Below are positions 9,894 through 19,000 of a stretch of DNA of 64,000 nucleotides, one piece after another; positions within the stretch are counted from its first letter, which is position 1; every line of letters begins with the position of its first letter. The notes below the pieces were generated by a model, which was given only the letters and a program-made list of their open reading frames with translations, did not search any database and was not told where the DNA came from. The translations under genes were made by a program, and so were the position numbers. The DNA comes from Thermomonas paludicola (GTDB lineage Bacteria > Pseudomonadota > Gammaproteobacteria > Xanthomonadales > Xanthomonadaceae), in the NCBI RefSeq assembly GCF_024498955.1, contig NZ_CP093311.1:2653355-2717354 (forward strand), in the 5' to 3' direction.

Positions 9894-10976
9894 TCAGGTT
9901 GCTGGCTGCGGTTCGGTCTGGTCCCGGTGAAGACGTTGCTGCAGGTGTTGCAGGTACCAGCTCGCCGCACCGAGGACGCCGAGCCTTTCGTTTTCGACCA
10001 ACCGCACCGGCACCCGCTCCAGCACGGCGCGCATCGCGCCCTTGTTGGTCAGGCGCGCGCGGAATTCGCTGCGCGGCAGGAAGTCCGCGATCTGCGGCAC
10101 GATCCCCCCGGCGACATACACGCTGCGGGCGCTGGCGATCATCGCGAGGTCGCCAATCACGCTGCCCAACAGCGCGCAGAACGTCAGCACGGCTTCCAAT
10201 GCAACCGGTTCGCCCAGGCGCGCGGCCTGGGTAATCGCCGACGGCGCCTGCAGCGGCGCCTGCAATGGCGTGCCGCGCAGCTCGCACAGCGCCTGATGGA
10301 TGTTCGCCAAGCCAGGGCCGGACAGCAGGTGTTCGGTGCAAACGTGCGCATGGCCGCGCCGCCGCAACCAGCGCAGGATGTCGATCTCGCGCTCGTCACC
10401 GGGCGCGAACGCGACCATGCCGGCCTCGGTAGGCAGCACCACCACGCCGGCATCGTGCGGAATGCAGATGGCCGCACCCAGGCCGGTACCGGGGCCCACC
10501 ACCAGCGCCGGGCCGGGCTCGCCATCGGCCACGCCGGGGGTCAACAGGCGGCAATCGGCTGGCGCCAGTCGGCCGCTGCCGTGCGCGGCGGCGGCAAAAT
10601 CGTTGACCACGTGCAGCTCGCGCAGATGCAGCTGGCGGCGCAGCTCGGCCAAGGAGATCCGCCACGGCAGGTTGGAATTGATGACCTCGTCGTCCAGCAC
10701 CACGCCGGCGCTGGCGATGACCATGCACTCGATGCCTTCGCGCGCCGGATGATCGGCCACGAACTCGGCCAGGATCTCGCCCAGCCCGGGATAGTCGGCG
10801 CAGGGATAGCGACGCCAGGACAACACCCGGATGCCGCCGTCGGGCTCGGCACGCACCACCGAGACCCGGGCACTGGTGCCGCCCACGTCGGCGGCAATGA
10901 AGCAGCCGCCGGGCACAGGCGCGCGCGCCGGCGCGCACCACGGCCGGGCCGCAGTCGCCATCGCATCGCTCGCCAT
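9894..10976 (-). CDS. glk: Glucokinase-family (Glk) sugar kinase, candidate GlcNAc kinase of the nag locus
   Basis: About 360 aa of the Glk (not ROK) family. It shows ADVGGTSARVSVV (phosphate-1 motif), GPGTGLGAAICI (adenosine/phosphate-2 region) and the C-terminal GGIVPQI with LGVLGAASWYL. Several in-frame starts exist; 10976 has GAGGGG six bases upstream, and 10994 is an alternative. It is the promoter-proximal gene of the minus-strand arm (receptor start 77 bp downstream) and diverges from nagP across a shared regulatory gap. GlcNAc imported by NagP must be phosphorylated before NagA can act and no other kinase is present in the locus, so this enzyme may serve as the GlcNAc kinase. That is inference; glucose phosphorylation is the family norm. 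Confidence 0.85.
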   Translation of the reverse strand: MASDAMATAARPWCAPARAPVPGGCFIAADVGGTSARVSVVRAEPDGGIRVLSWRRYPCADYPGLGEILAEFVADHPAREGIECMVIASAGVVLDDEVINSNLPWRISLAELRRQLHLRELHVVNDFAAAAHGSGRLAPADCRLLTPGVADGEPGPALVVGPGTGLGAAICIPHDAGVVVLPTEAGMVAFAPGDEREIDILRWLRRRGHAHVCTEHLLSGPGLANIHQALCELRGTPLQAPLQAPSAITQAARLGEPVALEAVLTFCALLGSVIGDLAMIASARSVYVAGGIVPQIADFLPRSEFRARLTNKGAMRAVLERVPVRLVENERLGVLGAASWYLQHLQQRLHRDQTEPQPAT

Positions 10977-11036
10977 GCTCGCCCCCTCACCCATGCCCGT
11001 CTTCCCCTCGTGCAGGAGGTCGACTTTGCACATGGA

Positions 11037-11050
11037 TGACATCGTTGTCA
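11037..11050. promoter_or_regulatory. NagR-type operator in the glk/nagP divergent region
   Basis: TGACATCGTTGTCA, a palindrome with perfect 5-nt arms TGACA/TGTCA and a 4-nt centre. It matches the form of NagR operators described for other gammaproteobacteria (TGACA-N4-TGTCA). It lies 60 bp upstream of the glk start and 243 bp upstream of nagP, whose cluster encodes the LacI-family regulator. No second copy was seen elsewhere in the locus. Confidence 0.65.
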
Positions 11051-11292
11051 ACACTCTTTCGCGGATTCGTCCGCTGCCGAATCCGTCTGTGCCAATGCCT
11101 TTTTTTCATGCTGCAGCGAAGCATTGGCGCTACCCAATAGCCTATCCAGACAGCTGGCACGCTGGGAACACGGCGCAGATGTTCTGACTTTTCAAGACAC
11201 CGTTGCACCTTTTCTTGTCCTGTGCGTCAATCAGATTGTCGCGCGATACAAAATTTGGCCATCACCGCCCCGGATCCGGAGACCAGACCCTC

Positions 11293-12561
11293 ATGTCCAC
11301 GTTGTCTACCGCTGCTGCGCCGCGCCCGCATTACGGCGCCATCGCCATCGTTGGCGCGCTGTTCTTCATCTTCGGCTTCGTGACCTGGCTCAACGGCCCA
11401 CTGATCCAGTTCGCCAAGCTGGCGTTTGACGTCAGCGACAGTCTGGCCTTCCTGATTCCCTTCGCGTTCTACATTTCCTACTTCTGCCTGGCGCTGCCGT
11501 CGTCCAGCATCCTGCGCAAGACCGGGATGAAGAAGGGCATGGCACTGGGGCTGTTTGCGATGGCCATCGGCGCACTGGTGTTCGGCCAATACACCACGGG
11601 CCGCGTGTTTGCCGGTGCGGTGGTCGGCATCTTCATCATGGGCGCCGGCCTGGCGCTGCTGCAGACCGCATCCAACCCCTACATCAGCATCCTTGGGCCA
11701 ATCGAGGGCGCGGCCCAGCGCATTGCCCTCATGGGCATCTGCAACAAGCTGGCGGGCATGGCCGCGCCATTGGTGATCGGGGCACTGGTGATGCACGGCC
11801 TGGGCGATTTGAGCGCACAGGTGGACGCCGCCGACCCGCGCACCCGCGAGCACCTGCTCGACGCATTCGCCGCACGCATCCATGACCCCTACATGCTGAT
11901 GGCCGCGCTGTTGGCGCTGCTGGCGGCCGGCATCCTGTTTTCGCCCCTGCCCGAGCTGCGCGCCGAGGATGCCAACCGCGAAACCGACGGCAAGCCCGCG
12001 CGCGCCAGCCTCCTGCAATATCCGCACGTGTGGCTGGGCGCGCTTTGCATCTTCGTTTACGTGGGCGCCGAGGTCATGGCCGGCGACGCCATCGGCACCT
12101 ATGGTGCCGGCTTCAGCCTGCCGCTGGATCAAACGAAATTCTTCACCTCCTTCACCCTGGGCGCGATGCTGGTCGGCTATCTGGTGGGCCTGGCGCTGAT
12201 CCCGCGACATGTTTCGCAAGAGCGCTGGCTGGCGGTGTCTGCGGTGCTGGGCGTGGCACTCACGCTGGCCGCGTTCGCCACCCACGGCATCGCTTCGGTG
12301 GCGTGCGTGGCAGCGCTGGGGTTTGCCAACGCAATGATGTGGCCGGCGATTTTCCCGCTCGCGATCCAGGGCCTGGGCCGCTACACCGAGCAGGGCTCGG
12401 CGCTGCTGATCATGGGGATTTCCGGCGGCGCGATCGTGCCGCAACTCTTCGTGCACCTGAAACAGGTGCTGGATTTCCAGCTGGTGTTCCTGCTGCTGAT
12501 GGTGCCCTGTTACCTGTATATCCTGTACTTCGCCACCCGCGGCCATCGCGTGGGGCGCTGA
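11293..12561 (+). CDS. nagP: MFS N-acetylglucosamine transporter NagP
   Basis: 422 aa, 12-helix major facilitator of the FucP/GluP sugar:H+ symporter family, inner membrane. Conserved features include FFIFGFVTWLNGPLIQFAKLAF near the N-terminus and GAGLALLQTASNPYISILGP around residues 116-135, both typical of the family. The start at 11293 (MSTLSTAAAPRPHYGAI) is preferred over an upstream in-frame ATG at 11203 because the family begins here and a GGAG lies 11 nt upstream. It opens the nagP-nagR-nagB-II-nagA series, with nagR 21 bp downstream. Substrate is assigned by context: linkage to nagA and nagR and the NagR-like operator upstream. Confidence 0.88.
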   Translation: MSTLSTAAAPRPHYGAIAIVGALFFIFGFVTWLNGPLIQFAKLAFDVSDSLAFLIPFAFYISYFCLALPSSSILRKTGMKKGMALGLFAMAIGALVFGQYTTGRVFAGAVVGIFIMGAGLALLQTASNPYISILGPIEGAAQRIALMGICNKLAGMAAPLVIGALVMHGLGDLSAQVDAADPRTREHLLDAFAARIHDPYMLMAALLALLAAGILFSPLPELRAEDANRETDGKPARASLLQYPHVWLGALCIFVYVGAEVMAGDAIGTYGAGFSLPLDQTKFFTSFTLGAMLVGYLVGLALIPRHVSQERWLAVSAVLGVALTLAAFATHGIASVACVAALGFANAMMWPAIFPLAIQGLGRYTEQGSALLIMGISGGAIVPQLFVHLKQVLDFQLVFLLLMVPCYLYILYFATRGHRVGR

Positions 12562-12582
12562 ATCCACTTCCCCGGGAACACC

Positions 12583-13614
12583 GTGCGCAAGCCCACCATC
12601 AAGGACGTTGCCGCCCGCGCCGAGGTCTCGCTGAAGACCGTTTCGCGCGTCATCAACGATGAAGCCGGCGTCCACGCTCGCACCCGCGAACAGGTTCGCA
12701 AGGCGATCGCCGACCTGGACTACCGGCCGGATCCCTCCGCCCGCAGCCTGCGCAGCGCGCAGTCGTACGCGCTTGGGCTGCTGTACGACAATCCCAATCC
12801 GTACTATGTCATCGCGATGCAAAACGGCGTGTTGTCGGTGTGTCGCGAAACCGGCTACGGCCTGCAGATCCATCCCTGCGACGCGTCGTCGCCGGACCTC
12901 GCCAACGACATCATCGCGCTGGTGCGCAACGCGCGGCTGGCCGGCATCGTGCTGGCACCGCCGATGTCGGAACAGCAGGCACTGGTGGATACGCTGCGCG
13001 CCAACGGCATCCGCCTGGTGCGCATCGTGTCGGCTTCGCGCGCGCCGCAGGATGGCAGCGCCTGCATTTTCGTGGACGACCGCGACGCCGCCTACGCGAT
13101 CACCGAGCACCTGATCCAGCTTGGCCACCAGCGCGTCGGGTTCCTGTGGGGCGGCAAGTCGCACGGCTCGTCGTGGGAGCGCTTCAAGGGCTACGAAGAC
13201 GCACTGCGCGATTACGGCATCGAGCCCGACCCGGCGCTGGTCGTGGAAGGCGACTACAGTTTCGACGACGGCTTCCGTGGCGCGCGCCGCTTGCTGGCGC
13301 TGCCCAATCGACCGACCGCCATCTTCGGCAGCAACGATGAAATCGCCGCCGGCGTGCTGGCGGCGGCGCGTTCCGGCGGGCTCAACGTGCCCTACGACCT
13401 GTCCATCGCCGGCTTCGAAGACAGCCCGTTCTCGAAGCAGAGCTGGCCTGCGCTGACGACCGCGAAGCAGGCCACCGAAGACATCGCGCGCCGCGCCACC
13501 CGACGCCTGCTGGAAGACCTCCGCGACCAGCCGGTTTCAGCGCTGGCAAACGAAGGATTCAGCCCGGAACTGGTGGTGCGCGGCTCCACCGCGCCGCCGC
13601 GGCCGGGCGCCTGA
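12583..13614 (+). CDS. nagR: LacI-family transcriptional regulator NagR
   Basis: 343 aa starting at GTG. The N-terminal LacI helix-turn-helix is TIKDVAARAEVSLKTVSRVIND (residues about 4-25), followed by the hinge helix region and a periplasmic-binding-protein-like effector domain (residues about 60-335). It follows nagP by 21 bp, in the same direction, and precedes nagB-II. By analogy with Xanthomonas and Shewanella NagR, it likely represses the GlcNAc genes and is released by GlcNAc or GlcNAc-6-phosphate. The palindrome at 11037-11050 is the candidate operator. Autoregulation would follow if nagP and nagR are co-transcribed. Confidence 0.87.
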   Translation: MRKPTIKDVAARAEVSLKTVSRVINDEAGVHARTREQVRKAIADLDYRPDPSARSLRSAQSYALGLLYDNPNPYYVIAMQNGVLSVCRETGYGLQIHPCDASSPDLANDIIALVRNARLAGIVLAPPMSEQQALVDTLRANGIRLVRIVSASRAPQDGSACIFVDDRDAAYAITEHLIQLGHQRVGFLWGGKSHGSSWERFKGYEDALRDYGIEPDPALVVEGDYSFDDGFRGARRLLALPNRPTAIFGSNDEIAAGVLAAARSGGLNVPYDLSIAGFEDSPFSKQSWPALTTAKQATEDIARRATRRLLEDLRDQPVSALANEGFSPELVVRGSTAPPRPGA

Positions 13615-13663
13615 CGTCCACCCTGCACCACATTCCCACCCCCATCACCACGGATCGCCCCCC

Positions 13664-14698
13664 ATGCCATCCCCCGACAGCACCTGGATGCACGCCGAAG
13701 CCGCCGAGGCGGCCGCTGCCGTTGCCCGCCAGTTCGCCGCCAATGCACCGATCATCGACACCCTCGTCGAGCACCTGCGCACGCATCCGCCACGCTTCAT
13801 CGTCACCTGCGCGCGCGGCAGCTCCGACCATGCCGCCACCTATGGCAAATACCTGTTCGAAACCGAACTGGGCTTGGTCACCGCGTCGGCCTCACCCTCG
13901 GTGGGCTCGGTGTATGCCGTGCAGCCGAAGATGGATGGTGCGCTGTTCGTCGCCATTTCGCAGTCGGGCAAGAGCCCCGACCTGCTGCGCAACGCGGAGA
14001 TCGCCAAGGCCGCCGGCGCGCATGTGCTGGCGTTGGTGAACGTGGCCGACTCGCCATTGGCCAGACTCGCGCACACCGTGCTGCCGCTGCACGCCGGCCC
14101 CGAAAACAGCGTGGCGGCGACCAAGAGCTATCTGTGCTCGCTGGCCGCGCTGCTGCAGCTCACCGCGCGCTGGAGCGGCGACGGCAAGCTGCTGGCGGCG
14201 GTGGATGCGCTGCCGGAGGCGATGCGTGCGGCCTGGGCACAGGACTGGTCGGCGCTGACCTCGGGGCTGCGCCTGGCGCGACACCTGTTCGTGCTGGGGC
14301 GTGGCTTGGGGTTGGGCGCGGCGCAGGAAGCCGCGCTGAAATTCAAGGAAACCTGCGGCCTGCATGCCGAGGCATTTTCATCGGCGGAAGTGAAGCATGG
14401 GCCGATGGCCATCGTCGGCCCCGACTTCCCGGTACTGGTCTTCGCACAGGACGATGACATCGGCGCCGGGACGGCCGACGTGGCACGGGAGTTTCGCGGA
14501 CGCGGCGCGCCCGTCTGGCTGGCGCGTCCCGGCACGGCCGGTGCCGGCGTGCTGCCGCTGCCGCCTTCGCCGCATCCGGCCTGCACGCCGATCCTCACCG
14601 TGCAGGCGTTCTACGCAGCCGCCAACGCCCTGTCGCTGGCGCGCGGCTTCGATCCGGATGTGCCGCCGCATCTGAACAAGGTGACGGAGACGGTGTGA
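13664..14698 (+). CDS. nagB-II: SIS-domain glucosamine-6-phosphate deaminase NagB-II
   Basis: 344 aa with two SIS (sugar isomerase) domains, unlike the Rossmann-type NagB of enterics. Conserved elements are FIVTCARGSSDHAATYGKYL (first SIS), AISQSGKSPDL (sugar-phosphate loop), PENSVAATKSYL, and in the second SIS FVLGRGLGLGAAQEAALKFKET and AEVKHGPMAIV. It is related to the isomerase half of GlmS but has no glutaminase domain, so it should run in the catabolic direction: GlcN-6-P to Fru-6-P plus ammonia. It sits between nagR and nagA with a repeat-filled 181-bp gap before nagA. Confidence 0.9.
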   Translation: MPSPDSTWMHAEAAEAAAAVARQFAANAPIIDTLVEHLRTHPPRFIVTCARGSSDHAATYGKYLFETELGLVTASASPSVGSVYAVQPKMDGALFVAISQSGKSPDLLRNAEIAKAAGAHVLALVNVADSPLARLAHTVLPLHAGPENSVAATKSYLCSLAALLQLTARWSGDGKLLAAVDALPEAMRAAWAQDWSALTSGLRLARHLFVLGRGLGLGAAQEAALKFKETCGLHAEAFSSAEVKHGPMAIVGPDFPVLVFAQDDDIGAGTADVAREFRGRGAPVWLARPGTAGAGVLPLPPSPHPACTPILTVQAFYAAANALSLARGFDPDVPPHLNKVTETV

Positions 14699-14705
14699 TC
14701 CATTC

Positions 14706-14862
14706 TCCTCCCCTACGCTGCATGAGTAAGGAGGGGCGATGCTGTGCTCCTCCCCTTTCACCGCAGGCGAAGGGGGAGGTTGGGAGGGGGTTGGTTTTTG
14801 ATTCCTTCCGAACAGCACCCCTCCCCAACCCTCCCCTTCGCTGCGCGAAAGGGAGGGAGGCC
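14706..14862. repeat. Intergenic inverted-repeat cluster between nagB-II and nagA
   Basis: Three C/G-rich hairpin units. Unit A is at about 14706-14736 (CTCCTCCCCT...AAGGAGGGG). Unit B is at about 14748-14790 and unit C at about 14816-14860. C is an imperfect inverted copy of B over roughly 43 nt, and each contains its own stem (for example CCTCCCTTTCGC / GCGAAGGGGAGG in C). A T-rich spacer separates B and C. The layout looks like a dispersed intergenic repeat of this lineage and could also act as an mRNA processing or attenuation point between the two genes. Confidence 0.7.
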
Positions 14863-14879
14863 CGCAGGAGCGCCACCGC

Positions 14880-16013
14880 ATGACCACCCGCATCTTCCAC
14901 AACGGCCATGTCCTGACCGACCGCGGCTTCGAGCGCGACGCCTGCGTGCTGGTCGAAGACGGCCACATCGTCGCCGTGTTGCACGGCGCACCGCCGGCAG
15001 CGGGCCGGCACATCGACCTGCAGGGTGGCTATCTGGCACCCGGTTTCATCGATGTCCAGGTCAACGGCGGCGGCGGCGTGCTGTTCAACAACCACGCCTC
15101 GGTGGACGGCATCGCGGCCATCGGCCGCGCGCACCGCCGGTTCGGCACCACGGGCTTCCTGCCGACCCTGATCAGCGATGCGCCGGAGATGATGCGGCGC
15201 GCGATCAGCGCCACCCGGGACGCCATCGCGCAGGGTATCCCCGGCGTGCTCGGCATCCATCTGGAAGGACCGTATCTGGCCGCCGCGCGCAAGGGCACCC
15301 ACGACGCCGGCAAGTTCCGCGTCCCGGATGCCGATGACATCGCGCTGGCAACCGCGCTGGACAACGGCATCACCGTGATCACGCTGGCGCCCGAGCGCGT
15401 GCCGGTCGCCAGTATCCGGGCGATGGTCGAGCGCGGCGCAATCGTCTGCGCCGGGCATACCGCCGGCAGCTTCGACGAGCTCCGCGCCGGCCTGGATGCC
15501 GGGATCACCGGCTTCACCCACCTGTTCAACGCGATGACCCCGCTGCAGGGCCGCGAGCCTGGCGCGGTGGGCGCGGCACTGGACGATGCCGACAGCTGGT
15601 GCGGGATCATCGTGGACGGCGTGCACGTGCATCCGGCCTGCCTGCGCGTGGCGCTGGCCGCCAAGCCGCGCGGCAAGGTGTTGCTGGTCACCGACGCGAT
15701 GCCGATGGTCGGCGCCGACGACCCCACCTTCAGCCTGTACGGGGAAACCATCGCCGCCGTGGACGGCGTGGTGCGCAATGCCGCCGGCGCGCTGGCCGGC
15801 TCCGCGCTGGACATGGCCAGCGCGGTACGCAACACGGTGCAATTGCTGCACCTGCCACTGGACGAAGCCTGCCGGATGGCGGCGCAGTACCCGGCGGAGT
15901 TCCTCGGCCTGGGCGGCGAACGGGGCCGCATCGCCCCCGGTTATCGCGCCGACCTGGTGCTGCTGGATGCGGCTCTCGACGTGCAAGCCACCTGGATCGG
16001 CGGCATCGGCTGA
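14880..16013 (+). CDS. nagA: N-acetylglucosamine-6-phosphate deacetylase
   Basis: 377-aa amidohydrolase that converts GlcNAc-6-phosphate to glucosamine-6-phosphate and acetate in the cytoplasm. Family motifs are visible: DVQVNGGGGVLFN, GIHLEGPYL (metal-binding glutamate), ICAGHTAGS and GFTHLFNAM (metal-binding histidines), and LLVTDAMPMVG with the catalytic aspartate. The C-terminal YPAEFLGLGGERGRIAPGYRADLVLLD is typical of the amidohydrolase small domain. Length fits the family (about 380). It is the last gene of the plus-strand nag series and faces the convergent indolepyruvate oxidoreductase gene with a 13-bp gap. Confidence 0.95.
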   Translation: MTTRIFHNGHVLTDRGFERDACVLVEDGHIVAVLHGAPPAAGRHIDLQGGYLAPGFIDVQVNGGGGVLFNNHASVDGIAAIGRAHRRFGTTGFLPTLISDAPEMMRRAISATRDAIAQGIPGVLGIHLEGPYLAAARKGTHDAGKFRVPDADDIALATALDNGITVITLAPERVPVASIRAMVERGAIVCAGHTAGSFDELRAGLDAGITGFTHLFNAMTPLQGREPGAVGAALDDADSWCGIIVDGVHVHPACLRVALAAKPRGKVLLVTDAMPMVGADDPTFSLYGETIAAVDGVVRNAAGALAGSALDMASAVRNTVQLLHLPLDEACRMAAQYPAEFLGLGGERGRIAPGYRADLVLLDAALDVQATWIGGIG

Positions 16014-16026
16014 TTCCGCCGCCGGC

Positions 16027-19000
16027 TCACCCCGCCTGCACGATCCGCAGCGGGTTGTCCCACTCCTTCAGCAACTCGGCCAGACGTGCGCGCGCCTTGT
16101 GCAGGTGCGCGTCCTTGACGTGGCCAAAGCCGCGGATGTGCTCCGGAATGCTGGCGATCTGCGCGGCCAGGTCCACGTTGCCGGCATCCAGTTTGTCCAA
16201 CAGCGCGGTCACGGTTCGCACGTATTCCCCGATCAGGGCGCGTTCGCCGCGACGCTCGGCGGTATAGCCGAACACGTCCAGCGGCGTACCGCGCAAGCGG
16301 CGCAGCTTGGCCAGTACGCGGAATGCGGTGAACACCCACGGGCCGTATTCCTTCTTCTGCAGCTGGCCCTGCGCATTCTTTCTCGCCAGCAGCGGCGGGG
16401 CGAGATGGAAGTGCAGTTTGTAATCGCCTTCGAACTGCGCTTGCAGCGTCCTGCGGAAATCGCCGCTGGTGTAGAGGCGGGCCACTTCGTATTCGTCCTT
16501 GTAGGCCATCAGCTTGAAGAAGTAGCGCGCCACCGCTTCCGACAGATCGGTGCTGCCCGGCGCCCGGGTCGCTTCCACGGCGCGCACCTTCGCCACGAAA
16601 TCACGGTAGCGCCGGGCATAGCGCGCGCTCTGGTATTGGGTAAGGAATGCCACGCGGCGCGCGATGACTTCATCCAGTGAACGCGACAAGCGCGCATCAT
16701 CCAGCGCGGCGAACGCGGCTTCGCCCGCATCCGATGCCGGTACGTGGCGCAGCTCATCCTCGCTGCGCAAGGCCACGGCGTGCGGGTTGAGGCCGGACTC
16801 GGCCGCTTCGTTGGCGGTGGCGCCCAGCAGCGGCAACACATGGCCGGCACGCTCGGCCGCCGTGGGCAGGTTGCGCACGATGCCGGCGGCATCCAGCACT
16901 GCCAGCATGTCCACCACCGCCAACCGGCCCCACGCGAACGCGGTCTTGTTCATCTCCACCGCCGCGCCGTTGAGCTCGATCGCCCGCAGCAGCGCATCCA
17001 GCGAGATCGGCACCAATCCCTGCTGCCAGGCATAGCCCAGCATGAACAGATTGGCCGCGATGGCATCGCCCATCAGCGCTGTCGCAATTTGGGTGGCGTC
17101 GATCTGCAGCGGCATGTCGCCGCCCAATGCCGTCGCCACCGCCTTGACGATGTCGGCCGCCGGGAACTCCATGTCCGGGCGCGTGGTGAACGTGCCCGGC
17201 ATCGCCTGATAGGTATTCAGCACCACGGTGCTGCGCTGCGGGCGGATCTTGGACAGGGTCCAGTAGTCGTTGACCACCACCATGTCGCAGCCCAGCACCA
17301 GGTCCGCTTCCCCGGCGGCGATGCGCACGGCGTGGATGTCGTCCGGCGTCTTCGCGATGCGGATGTGGGTGGTGACCGCGCCGCCTTTCTGCGCCAGCCC
17401 GGTCTGGTCGAGCACGCTGGAACCCTTGCCTTCCAGATGCCCCGCCATGCCCAGCAAGGCACCGATCGTCACCACGCCGGTGCCGCCGACGCCGGTGATC
17501 AGGATGTTCCACGGCTGCGCCAGGTCGCTGACGATGCGCGGTGCCGGCAACGCGGCCAGGCGCGCACTGGCGTCGATTTTCCTGCCCTTGCGCGGCTTGC
17601 CGCCATGCACGGTGACGAAGCTGGGGCAGAAGCCCTCGACGCAGGAATAATCCTTGTTGCAATTGCTCTGGTCGATCTCGCGCTTGCGCCCGTATTCGGT
17701 GTCCTTGGGCAGCACGCTGACGCAGAAGCTCTTCGCACCGCAGTCGCCGCAACCTTCGCAGACCAGTGAATTCACCAGCACGCGCTTTTGCGGATCGACG
17801 ATCTTGCCGCGCTTGCGGCGGCGGCGCTTTTCGGTGGCGCAGGTCTGGTCATAGATCAGGATGGACGTGCCCTTCACCTCGCGCAGCCTCTTCTGCACGG
17901 CGTCCAGGTCGCGGCGGTCATGGAAGCTCACGCCATTCGGGAAGATCGACGGGTCGGTCCACTTGTCGATGTCGTCGGACACCAGCGCGATGGTCTGCAC
18001 GCCCTCGGCGCGCATCTGGTGGGCGATCTGCGGCACCGACAGCGTGCCGTCCACCGGCTGGCCGCCGGTCATCGCCACCGCGTCGTTGTAGAGGATCTTG
18101 TAGGTGATGTTGACGCCGACGGCGATGGCCTGGCGGATCGCCAGCGAGCCGCTGTGGAAATAGGTGCCGTCGCCGAGGTTCTGGAAGATGTGCGGCGTGT
18201 CGGTGAACGCCGCCTGGCCGGCCCACGTCACGCCTTCGCCGCCCATGTGGGTGAAAGTGTCGGTGCTGCGGTCCATCCACGTGACCATGTAGTGGCAGCC
18301 GATGCCGGCCTGCGCGCGGCTGCCTTCCGGCACCTTGGTTGACGTGTTGTGCGGGCAGCCGGAGCAGTAGTGCGGCACCCGCGGGAAGTTCGCGCGCGGC
18401 AGCGCCAGCTCGCCCTCCTTGTGCTCGATCCACTGCAGCACGTCGCGGATGTGCTGGCTGTCGTGGAAGCGCTGCACGCGCGCGGCGATCACGCTGGCGA
18501 TGCGCGCCGGAGTCAGCTCGCCGGTGGACGGCAGGATCCACGTGCCGGTTTCGTCGTATTTGCCGACGATGGATGGCCGCTGGCCCTCGAAGTTGTAGAA
18601 CAGCTCCTTCATCTGCGACTCGATGAAGGCGTGCTTTTCCTCGACCACCAGAATGTCTTGCAGCCCGCTGGCGAAGGCGCGAATGCCCTGCGGCTCCAAC
18701 GGCCAGGTCATGCCGACCTTGTACACGCGGATGCCGAGGTCGCGGCAACTGGCCTCGTCCAGACCCAGGTACTCCAGGGCTTGCAGCACGTCCAGATGAC
18801 TCTTTCCGGTGGTGACGATGCCGAGCCGCGCATCGGGCGAGTCGATGACCACGCGGTCGATGCGATTGGCACGTGCAAACGCCTGCGCCGCCTTTACCGC
18901 ATACCGGTGCAGGCGCATTTCCTGCTCCAACGGCGGATCCGGCCAGCGGATGTTGAGCCCGCCCGGCGGCATCTCGAACTCGTCGTCGCCCGGCAGCACG

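Noticed and set aside
9817..10341. Upstream extension of the TonB-dependent receptor frame to 10341
   Set aside because: The extension runs inside the glucokinase gene in another frame, whereas 9816 gives a signal peptide and GGAG site.
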